29,915 nt of DNA from JBDKTK01 sp039680225. GTDB lineage: Bacteria > Desulfobacterota > Syntrophia > Syntrophales > UBA4778. A model generated the notes under the pieces. The model did no database searches. It saw only the letters and a program-made list of their open reading frames with translations, and had not been told where the DNA came from. Positions 1 to 6,153 of the stretch are shown one piece after another (position 1 is the stretch's first letter; every line of letters starts with the position of its first letter). The position numbers and the translations under genes were made by a program. The stretch spans positions 1 to 29,915 of the forward strand of contig JBDKTK010000245.1 of the NCBI GenBank assembly GCA_039680225.1, in the 5' to 3' direction.

Positions 1-53
1 TGAGCGGCTGCGGGACCTGTAGCTGCTGATTGAAGGAATCGAGTTGCCAAACG
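1..53. other. Left-edge tail, gene content undecided
   Basis: This short edge piece lies just before a rightward terminator, so it probably holds the last codons of a rightward gene that starts outside the window. Frame 2 reads ERLRDL then TAG at 17-19 and frame 3 reads SGCGTCSC then TGA at 27-29. Nothing in the sequence chooses between them. Confidence 0.3.
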
Positions 54-82
54 AGGGCGGCCAGGCGCCGCCCTTATTTTTT
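54..82 (+). terminator. Rho-independent terminator at left edge
   Basis: An 8-bp perfect stem, AGGGCGGC (54-61) with GCCGCCCT (67-74), closes a 5-base loop and is followed by TATTTTTT. The U-run is on the plus strand, so it fits a rightward gene ending before position 54. It also overlaps the stop codon of the leftward small ORF at 74-193. On that strand it lacks a U-run and would be a weak terminator at best. Confidence 0.7.
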
Positions 83-193
83 ATCCGCTTTTTTCGAGCC
101 GGTTATCGCACCAAAGATATCCGGAAGGATCGTGGCGATTGAATAAAGTATCACGCCTATCAAAGCTATAATTTCCGAAATTTTCACGTCCAT
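74..193 (-). CDS. 39-residue single-span membrane protein downstream of uppP
   Basis: A 39-codon ORF begins with ATG at 193, preceded by a good ribosome-binding site (AGAGGAG about 6 bases upstream). A longer reading starting at 265 would overlap uppP and has no such support. The product has a charged start (MDVKISE), one hydrophobic span of about 20 residues (IIALIGVILYSIATILPDIF) and a lysine-rich tail (GSKKADKK), so a small inner-membrane protein with its basic end in the cytoplasm is likely. It lies 14 bases after the uppP stop and is probably co-transcribed with it. I do not recognise a family. The ribosome-binding site and the sensible topology are the main reasons to call it real. Confidence 0.55.
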   Translation of the reverse strand: MDVKISEIIALIGVILYSIATILPDIFGAITGSKKADKK

Positions 194-207
194 CTCCAAA
201 CTCCTCT

Positions 208-999
208 TTAAAAATATAAATGCGTAAAGAACTGGTCTATGATTATTAATCCACCAAGGACCCATAAGTAAATGGAAAACATCCTCATGTTCCCGGATGT
301 GAGGACCTTCATCATTATTTTAACTGAAACATATCCCGAAACAGCAGCGACTGCCGCGCCTGCGGCGATCGCCAGGGGGTTGATCTGAAGGCACAAGCCG
401 CCTTCGTTCACCAGGTCCTTCGTGTGCAACACGGCGGCCCCGAGAATGGCGGGGACGGACAACAGGAAGGAGAACCTCGCCGCCCACTCGCGGTCAAACC
501 CGCGGAAAAGCGATCCCGCTATAGTCAATCCCGACCGGGATATTGCCGGGATTATCGCGATGCCCTGCATGATGCCCACGAACACAGCATCCAGCCAGCT
601 GGTGGAATTGAGCTCTTTTTTCCCCCTTCTCGACGATTCCGCCGCCCACAGGATGATTCCTGTTATCACGAACTCCAATCCGAGAGTCCTCCCCGACGTG
701 AAGAGCTCTTCCATGTGTTTCTTAAAGAGAAGCCCTATGATGCAGGTCGGGATGGTCCCGGCTATGACGAGAAGGGTAAGGCGGCCCATCGGGGCCCTGA
801 TCATTTTCACTACCTCGTCGCGGAATATGATCACGACGGGAATAAGCGTCCCGATATGCACGGCAATATCGAACAGGAGCACGTCCTGACTGATCCCGAA
901 CAGGTGCTGAAAAAGGACCAGATGGCCCGAGCTGCTGATCGGCAGGAATTCGGTCAGCCCCTGGACAAGCCCCAGGAATAATGATTCGAAAAGCGTCAT
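208..999 (-). CDS. uppP: Undecaprenyl-diphosphatase (UppP/BacA)
   Basis: UppP is an integral membrane phosphatase that converts undecaprenyl diphosphate to the monophosphate. This recycles the lipid carrier for peptidoglycan and other envelope polymers, and overproduction gives bacitracin resistance in known members. The 263-residue product is the usual family length. It shows the N-terminal signature QGLTEFLPISSSGH (residues 13-26, with Glu17 and the SSSGH loop) and the inverted-repeat counterpart with SRSG (154-157) in PAISRSG, where the more common form is PGISRSG. Many hydrophobic spans run to the C-terminus. The ATG at 999 has AGGGG six bases upstream. A small membrane ORF follows 14 bases downstream and may share the transcript. 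Confidence 0.97.
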   Translation of the reverse strand: MTLFESLFLGLVQGLTEFLPISSSGHLVLFQHLFGISQDVLLFDIAVHIGTLIPVVIIFRDEVVKMIRAPMGRLTLLVIAGTIPTCIIGLLFKKHMEELFTSGRTLGLEFVITGIILWAAESSRRGKKELNSTSWLDAVFVGIMQGIAIIPAISRSGLTIAGSLFRGFDREWAARFSFLLSVPAILGAAVLHTKDLVNEGGLCLQINPLAIAAGAAVAAVSGYVSVKIMMKVLTSGNMRMFSIYLWVLGGLIIIDQFFTHLYF

Positions 1000-1409
1000 G
1001 GAATGCCCCTGGCAAAACAGTGACTGCGTATATCATAAACAGCCGCTTTCCGGGAAATATTTTAATTGCATCTTTTTCGAAATTATCCAATTATTTGACT
1101 TGACTCGCTCCCCTTTAAGGGATATGGAGAGTCACAAAAAACAGGCCTCCCCTGAGGCCAATAAAAGCAAAAGGGGTATTTAAAAAACCTATATGGAACC
1201 GCCCGGTTGTAGAGGTAAATTTTTTGCCTGGCCGAGGCTCATTCTAACAGAAAGCAATCCCCGGAACTAAATTCCTGTCCCATCCGTTAAGGCTTCCGGG
1301 GTCAGTTTGAGCCGGAAGTAAAAGCCACCCTTTACCTCTCTCCCATAATAAAAAAACTAATCCTGTTCCCGACGGGATACCCTTAAATTCTACGTGCAGT
1401 GAGCTGTTC
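1000..1409. other. 410-base intergenic region between uppP and the NRAMP-type gene
   Basis: No convincing coding sequence is seen between these divergent genes. The region holds a weak rightward promoter candidate (TTGACT 1100-1105, 17-base spacer, TATGGA 1123-1128) and a leftward terminator-like hairpin (1134-1159). It also has an 8-bp perfect inverted repeat, CCCCGGAA (1259-1266) with TTCCGGGG (1294-1301), enclosing 27 bases. The length and paired segments would suit a structured 5' leader for the metal-transport gene. I could not match it to the M-box or to the yybP-ykoY manganese riboswitch. Confidence 0.4.
1134..1159 (-). terminator. Leftward terminator-like hairpin with no leftward gene before it
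   Basis: On the minus strand GGCCTC (from 1159) pairs with GAGGCC (to 1144) around a 4-base loop and is followed after two bases by TTTTTT. This is a short but well-formed intrinsic terminator. No leftward gene is visible to its right before the rightward NRAMP-type gene. It could end an antisense or small RNA, or insulate uppP from antisense transcription. Confidence 0.45.
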
Positions 1410-2714
1410 ATGTATTGGGTCAGCAAGAGCATACATATACTGAACCGCATGCGCAGACAATTGATCATTTTTCTGTCCGTGCTGGGGCCCGGCATTATCG
1501 TTATGGTTGCGGATAATGATGCCGGAGGAATATCCACGTACGCGGTAACGGGATCGAAATACGGCTTTTCCCTGCTGTGGATTTTTATTTTATTGATCCC
1601 AATGGCCTACTACGTCCAGGAGATGACGGTGAGGCTCGGCGCCGTCACAAAAAGGGGGCATGCCGAATCGATTTTTGAAGGGTTCGGGCCTTTCTGGGGA
1701 TGGTTCTCCCTGGTCGATCTGGCCGTAATCAACTGGCTCACCCTGGTAACGGAATATATCGGCATGATCGCGGCCCTGAGCCTGTTCGGCATCCCGCCGA
1801 TACTTACCTTCGTGGCGGTGACCGCCGTCCTGTTTGCGATCGTCCTCACGGGCAAGTACTGGACCTTTGAAAAAATAACCCTCCTGTTCATCGGGTTCAA
1901 CCTTGTTTACATCCCTGCCGCCATCTGGGCCATGGACGCCCCCGGCGCGCCCGGCTGGAACGAGGTCCTCAATGGGTTCAGGCCCGTGTTCGGGGGCATG
2001 TCCGGCGATCTGCTCTTCATCCTGCTCGCCAATATAGGGACCACGATCGCCCCCTGGCAGATATTCTTTCAGCAGAGCGCTGTAGTCGACAAGGGCCTGG
2101 ATATCCACGACATCAAGTTCGGTAAAATCGATACGTTCGTCGGCGCCATCCTGACCTGCACGGTTGCGGCATTCATAATCATAACCACCGGGGCGGCATT
2201 TTTTTATCACAACCCCCCGATCCTTATAGAGGATGCGGCGCAGACGGCGGAAGCCCTTGTCCCGCTGCTCCCTTCCGGGGAGGGATTGCTTGCCCGCCGG
2301 CTGTTCGCGATCGGTCTGTTCGATGCGGGATTTCTGGGCGCGCTGTGCATATCGCTTTCGACTTCCTGGGCCGTGGGAGAGGTTTTCGGTTGGGCGCATT
2401 CCCTTAACTACAGGGTCAGGGAAGCCCCCTGGTTTTATGTTATCTACCTGGTGCTGCTTGTCACTGCGGGGGCGGTGGTGCTCATCCCGCAGGCCCCGCT
2501 TGTCACCATCACCATGTTCGTCCAGGTCGTGGCGGTGACGCTCCTGCCCGTTTCGCTGATATTCATGATCATGCTCCTTAATGATGAGGCATTCATGGGC
2601 GAGCACGTCAGCACGCCCTGGCAGAACGCGGCAAACTGGAGCATTGTTGTGCTTGTAATACTGATGTCCAGTATGATGGGCGTGAGCACACTATTCCCCA
2701 CGCTTTTTAATTGA
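1410..2714 (+). CDS. NRAMP-family transporter of the magnesium type (NRMT-like)
   Basis: This is a 434-residue protein with about 11 hydrophobic spans and the NRAMP start GPG (26-28). Canonical NRAMP proteins carry DPGN in helix 1 and MPH in helix 6 to bind manganese or iron. Here the matching segments read DAGG (37-40) and IAPWQ (213-217), so Asp is kept, Asn becomes Gly, Met becomes Ala (214) and His becomes Trp (216). These are changes I associate with NRAMP-related magnesium transporters, which lack the soft methionine ligand. Magnesium transport is therefore an inference. The next gene, 13 bases on, encodes an MgtE-type sensor protein and supports it. The start is uncertain: ATG at 1410 has only a weak ribosome-binding site, and ATG at 1449 (residue 14) also precedes helix 1. 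Confidence 0.85.
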   Translation: MYWVSKSIHILNRMRRQLIIFLSVLGPGIIVMVADNDAGGISTYAVTGSKYGFSLLWIFILLIPMAYYVQEMTVRLGAVTKRGHAESIFEGFGPFWGWFSLVDLAVINWLTLVTEYIGMIAALSLFGIPPILTFVAVTAVLFAIVLTGKYWTFEKITLLFIGFNLVYIPAAIWAMDAPGAPGWNEVLNGFRPVFGGMSGDLLFILLANIGTTIAPWQIFFQQSAVVDKGLDIHDIKFGKIDTFVGAILTCTVAAFIIITTGAAFFYHNPPILIEDAAQTAEALVPLLPSGEGLLARRLFAIGLFDAGFLGALCISLSTSWAVGEVFGWAHSLNYRVREAPWFYVIYLVLLVTAGAVVLIPQAPLVTITMFVQVVAVTLLPVSLIFMIMLLNDEAFMGEHVSTPWQNAANWSIVVLVILMSSMMGVSTLFPTLFN

Positions 2715-2727
2715 ACCGGAGGCCCCT

Positions 2728-4020
2728 ATGAACGCAGACAAGAAATTCAGGATTGCCGACCTTCCCCGGGGAATGGGACATTTCCGGTTCATCTACTTTA
2801 CTGAAATAATGAAAAGGCCCGTTTGCGTCGGCAAGATCAAAGACAGGATCGGCAAGCTTTCCGACCTGGTCTTTTCGGTCACCGACCCGTACCCCGAGGC
2901 CGTCGGGATATATATGGAGCAGGGGTGGGGAAAACCCACCCAGTTCGTGCCCTGGAACAGGGTGGTCCGCATCGAGGAGGACGCCATATTCGTGAAGCCC
3001 CCGGAAAACGGGGACAAATATCCGCCGTTTGTCGATCAGCCCGGCTGGATCATGGTCGACAAACACCTTATGGGCAGGACCATAGTCGATATGGACGACA
3101 GGCGCGTCGAGGTGGTGAACGACGTCCACTTGCTGGAAGCGCGCAACCGGGTGCTGCTGGTGCACGTCGACATCTCGTTCAGCGGTTTCCTCCGGAGGAT
3201 AGGGCTCGGGAGGCTGCGCTGGATAAAAGATAATTTCATCTCCTGGAAGTACGTCCAGCCGCTCTCGGTCGAAGACGCCGTGTCCACCGACAAGCTTTCG
3301 CTTTCGGTTACGAGGACGCAGCTGCAGGAACTGCCGAGCGAGGACCTGGCCGACATGCTGGAGGAACTCCCGGGCGAGGAGCAGCAGGCCCTCTTTTCGG
3401 CCCTGGATTCCGAGAAGGCCGCGGAGACTCTTGCCGAGGCGGAGCCCCGCGCCCAGAGGCAGATCATCGCCAGCCTCAGGGAGGAGAGGGCCCGCATGGT
3501 CCTTTCCGAAATGGCGGTACCCCAGCTCGCCGGCCTTTTTACGGTCCTTTCCCACGACCAGTCGAAAGAGCTTATGAGGCTGCTGCCCGAAGACCAGCAG
3601 GCGCGGGTCAGGGCGATTCTCTCGGAAAGAGAGGCTACGGCCAGGGGAATGATGTCCTCCGAGTTCCTGACAGTGCCGAAAGAGGCGAACGTCAGGCATA
3701 CATTGGAGAAGATACGTTCTTCCGGGCTGGAGCCGACCGATATATCGTATGTATTCGTCGTCAACGGTGATGCGCGGACCCTGATCGGGGTCGTCGATTT
3801 GCGGGAATTGATCCTGGCCGCGGAGGAGCAGCCGATCGAGGAAATCATGACTTCGCCCGTTGTCACGGCGGAAGAGGATGACGTCCAGGAAGACCTCACG
3901 GAGATGTTTGCCAAGTACCATTTCCGCATGATCCCGGTTGTGGACCAGCAGGACCGCATCCTCGGAGTGATCCGGTATAATGATATCATGAAAGGGATTA
4001 TTACGAGGGCGAGGATTTGA
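2728..4020 (+). CDS. Soluble PRC-barrel / MgtE N-domain / CBS-pair protein, probable magnesium sensor
   Basis: This 430-residue protein has no membrane span. In order I see PRC-barrel-like segments at about 24-95 and 110-180, an MgtE N-terminal (superhelical) domain at about 195-297 that includes LADMLEELP, and two CBS motifs at about 308-365 and 372-428. ARGMMSSEFLTVP at the first CBS resembles the same junction in MgtE. In MgtE channels this N-plus-CBS module binds magnesium in the cytoplasm and gates the pore, but here the pore domain is absent. The gene starts 13 bases after the NRMT-like transporter and has a strong ribosome-binding site (CGGAGG). I infer that it senses magnesium and controls that transporter. 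The PRC part may mediate contact with partners. The domain assignment is firm, the partnership is inferred. Confidence 0.88.
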   Translation: MNADKKFRIADLPRGMGHFRFIYFTEIMKRPVCVGKIKDRIGKLSDLVFSVTDPYPEAVGIYMEQGWGKPTQFVPWNRVVRIEEDAIFVKPPENGDKYPPFVDQPGWIMVDKHLMGRTIVDMDDRRVEVVNDVHLLEARNRVLLVHVDISFSGFLRRIGLGRLRWIKDNFISWKYVQPLSVEDAVSTDKLSLSVTRTQLQELPSEDLADMLEELPGEEQQALFSALDSEKAAETLAEAEPRAQRQIIASLREERARMVLSEMAVPQLAGLFTVLSHDQSKELMRLLPEDQQARVRAILSEREATARGMMSSEFLTVPKEANVRHTLEKIRSSGLEPTDISYVFVVNGDARTLIGVVDLRELILAAEEQPIEEIMTSPVVTAEEDDVQEDLTEMFAKYHFRMIPVVDQQDRILGVIRYNDIMKGIITRARI

Positions 4021-4135
4021 GGGAGCAAGTTGCTCCCCCTGACAAACCCGGTCACCGGGCTTGTCGAAGTGACCGCATCGCGCTCGTTTCGACACTTTGA
4101 CAGACAGGCTCAGTGCGGCGCAGGCTCAACGAGCG
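4021..4135. repeat. Foldable intergenic repeat-like element
   Basis: This non-coding stretch is made of nested inverted repeats. GGGAGC pairs with GCTCCC (4021-4037) directly after the stop codon, and CCCGG pairs with CCGGG (4047-4059). TGTCGAAGTG (4062-4071) pairs with CACTTTGACA (4093-4102) with one G-U, and CGCTCGTT (4081-4088) pairs perfectly with AACGAGCG (4128-4135). The words TTCGACA, GGCTCAGTGCGG and CAGGCTCAACGAGCG resemble dispersed palindromic repeats common in proteobacterial intergenic DNA. The first hairpin lacks a U-run, so it is a poor terminator. Confidence 0.45.
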
Positions 4136-4160
4136 CTGCTCAAGGAAATGAGTTTATTAT

Positions 4161-4271
4161 ATGCCGCGAGTTAAAATGAACAGGATTAAAAAGGTTATAT
4201 TGTTCCTGCTGCAGTTCTATGTGATCGCCTTGTTCGGACTTATTATCTACAGATTTATTAAAATGTTCTGA
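4161..4271 (+). CDS. Possible 36-residue single-span membrane protein
   Basis: A short ORF beginning ATG at 4161, or ATG at 4176, encodes a basic start (MPRVKMNRIKK), one hydrophobic span (VILFLLQFYVIALFGLIIY) and a basic end (RFIKMF). That arrangement is typical of small membrane proteins and unlikely to arise by chance. The ribosome-binding site is poor: AAGGA at 4142-4146 is 14 bases from the first ATG. It follows the magnesium transporter/sensor pair by 140 bases. A small protein modulating the transporter is conceivable, but that is speculation. No family is recognised. Confidence 0.38.
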   Translation: MPRVKMNRIKKVILFLLQFYVIALFGLIIYRFIKMF

Positions 4272-4272
4272 C

Positions 4273-4302
4273 AAAACAGGGGCAACCGGCAGGCCGCCCC
4301 TG
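4273..4302 (-). terminator. Probable hisC terminator
   Basis: On the minus strand CAGGGGC (from 4302) pairs with GCCCCTG (to 4277) around a 12-base loop and is followed by TTTTG. It lies 22 bases after the hisC stop and is the natural end of that transcript. The U-run is short. Confidence 0.5.
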
Positions 4303-4324
4303 GAAAAGTCCCGCCTGAAGCTGA

Positions 4325-5374
4325 CTATTTCAGAATTTCCTGCAAAGTCGATATGAGCGCAAGCATGTCGTCCGGGGTGCCGACGGAGATCCTCAGCTTG
4401 TCCCCGATGCCGGGCCGGTTGAAATGGCGGACCAGGATGCCTCTCTTGCGTAAAGACTGGAAGACATGTTCGGCATCGCCGCCGGGCGGACTGACGAACA
4501 GGAAATTGGACTGGGAGGGCCAGACCCTGAACCCGAGAGCTGCAAGGTCCGCGGCAAGTTTCTTCCGCGATTCGAGCACGCGGGAAACCGTGGCCTTGAG
4601 GTAATCCTGGTCGAGCAGCGCCGCCGCACCGATCCTGATCGCCATCGCGCTCACGTTATAGCTGTCCTTGACCTTGAGAATGCCTTTCAGGACATCCGGA
4701 TGCGCTATGCCGAAACCGAGCCTCAGGCCCGCCAGCGAATAGCCCTTCGACAATGTGCGCAGCACAATTACGTTGGAAAATCTCTTTACCAGGCCCATGG
4801 CATTGCCTTCGGCAAAATCGCAGTAGGCCTCATCGACCACGAGCAGACCGGACAGGTTTCCCGCCAGGTCCTCCAGGTCCCTGAGGGAAGCCGTGTTCCC
4901 GTCCGGGTTGTTGGGGGAGCAGATAATGGTGACGGCGCCGTCGGCTTTGATCAGCTTTTCAACCGGAATGCCGAAATCGTTATTATAAGGCACCTCGGCG
5001 CAGTCGCAGTCCTGCATCCTCCCCAGCACGGGGTAGAGCAGGTATGTCGGCACCGGGTACGCCATTTTCAGGCGCGGCTCCAGGCAGGCCCGCGCGATGT
5101 ACGCCAATATCTCGTCGCTGCCGTTGGCGGCCATTATAAAGTCCACCGGGACATCGTAAATCTTCGCAGCGGCCTCCCGCGCCGGCGTCGACATCGGGTC
5201 GGGATAGCGGCGCAGGGTCTCGCCGTCGAGCTGGTGGATCGCCTCGATCGCCCGGGGGGAGGGCGGGTAAGGGTTTTCATTGGTGTTGAGCTTGATCACC
5301 CTGGTCCCGGGACGCGGTTGCTCGCCCGGCTCATACGCCTGCATTTCATCTATGGATTTTCGAAAGAAACTCAT
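4325..5374 (-). CDS. hisC: Histidinol-phosphate aminotransferase
   Basis: HisC is a cytoplasmic PLP enzyme that transaminates imidazole-acetol phosphate with glutamate in histidine synthesis, and some homologues also act on aromatic amino acids. The 349-residue product is full length. Fold-type I aminotransferase landmarks are visible: LNTNENPYPPSP near residues 29-40, the PNNPDG loop at 154-159, DEAYCDF (181-187), and the PLP lysine Lys210 in LRTLSKGYSLAGLRLG. The ATG at 5374 follows CCGGAG at 7-base spacing. It lies 22 bases downstream of the transglutaminase-like gene and probably shares its transcript. No other his genes are in the window. Confidence 0.93.
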   Translation of the reverse strand: MSFFRKSIDEMQAYEPGEQPRPGTRVIKLNTNENPYPPSPRAIEAIHQLDGETLRRYPDPMSTPAREAAAKIYDVPVDFIMAANGSDEILAYIARACLEPRLKMAYPVPTYLLYPVLGRMQDCDCAEVPYNNDFGIPVEKLIKADGAVTIICSPNNPDGNTASLRDLEDLAGNLSGLLVVDEAYCDFAEGNAMGLVKRFSNVIVLRTLSKGYSLAGLRLGFGIAHPDVLKGILKVKDSYNVSAMAIRIGAAALLDQDYLKATVSRVLESRKKLAADLAALGFRVWPSQSNFLFVSPPGGDAEHVFQSLRKRGILVRHFNRPGIGDKLRISVGTPDDMLALISTLQEILK

Positions 5375-5396
5375 TTGATTCTCCGGATTTTAAGCG

Positions 5397-6059
5397 TCAT
5401 CTGTTTTCGATCTCTGCTTCCTTGTCAAAATCGCCATTACCGTCCCCCATGCCTTCAAAATACATCGGGTAAAAGCGGCGGAACATTTCATGGATCAAGT
5501 CGTAGGGCAGATCAGAAAAAGTCCCGTGATACCTGATATACTCCATGTGTTTCTGCCCATGGCTGTCGAAGGGGTGGAGAAGGGCGTCATTGACGCCGTC
5601 GAAATCAAGCGCCTTCACGCCAAACCGCTTGCAGAGCGAAATATTGAATGTGGGAGTCGCCTTGACCCACTTGCCTTCAATAAACATCTCGGTGAAGCCG
5701 TGATAGAAAAATGTGTCCGTCTTTATCATTCTCTTCAGGCGTTCCGTTGTCAGGTGATTCTTCACGTCGGCGAACCCGAGCCGCGCCGGTATCGAGCAGG
5801 CGCGGGCAACGGCGCAAAGCGCGATGGCTTTCGCCACGCAATATCCATAACGCCTCCTGATGATTGTGCTTGCCCGGAAAGCCTCAGGCGTGAATTCTAT
5901 GTCATAAGGATCGTAGCGGACCTCATCGCGGACCGCATAATAGAGATTAATTGCTTTCTGCCTGGCGTCCGCCGCGTTTCCCGCAGCTTTCCCTGCAAAG
6001 GCCCTGACCTCTTCCGATTCGCAGTCGAGAAAAAATGTCGGTTTTAAATACTCGTCCAT
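5397..6059 (-). CDS. Transglutaminase-like (cysteine protease fold) protein
   Basis: This 220-residue cytoplasmic protein (no signal peptide) has a transglutaminase core. The likely nucleophile is Cys74 in RRRYGYCVAKA and the His is His120 in FFYHGFTEMF. The third position, usually Asp four residues after a Trp, is Thr135 in KWVKATPTFN, so a classical Cys-His-Asp triad is not evident. The motif looks like a shared feature of this subfamily rather than decay. The C-terminal part (LDFDGVNDALLHPFD, HMEYIRYHG) is also well ordered. The chosen ATG at 6059 has AAAGGGAA nine bases upstream. A GTG seven codons earlier is less likely. The substrate is unknown. Bacterial relatives are thought to be proteases, amidases or cross-linking enzymes. 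It precedes hisC by 22 bases. Confidence 0.78.
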   Translation of the reverse strand: MDEYLKPTFFLDCESEEVRAFAGKAAGNAADARQKAINLYYAVRDEVRYDPYDIEFTPEAFRASTIIRRRYGYCVAKAIALCAVARACSIPARLGFADVKNHLTTERLKRMIKTDTFFYHGFTEMFIEGKWVKATPTFNISLCKRFGVKALDFDGVNDALLHPFDSHGQKHMEYIRYHGTFSDLPYDLIHEMFRRFYPMYFEGMGDGNGDFDKEAEIENR

Positions 6060-6153
6060 CTCCGAATTCCCTTTCAGCACAAGTCCGGTGAAAATAAGAA
6101 TTTAATTGAGAAAAGTCAAGGCTGGGGTTGTTGAGACGGCCGCTTGGAGGGTG

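Noticed and set aside
1141..1409. M-box or manganese riboswitch before the transporter
   Set aside because: CCTATATGGA at 1188-1197 recalls part of the M-box, but the flanking conserved elements are missing, and the yybP-ykoY core is not found either.
1244..1537. A 97-codon leftward frame before and inside the NRAMP-type gene
   Set aside because: It overlaps the transporter start in antisense, has no ribosome-binding site that I can see and no known motif.
2707..4095. Long open frames antisense to the MgtE-sensor gene (up to 462 codons leftward)
   Set aside because: The frames lie opposite a gene with clear family motifs, have no domain signature, and are rich in Arg, Gly, Pro and His as expected for the reverse of GC-rich codons.
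4466..5536. A 356-codon rightward open frame opposite hisC
   Set aside because: Antisense to hisC and the transglutaminase-like gene, with no family match. A codon-bias shadow.
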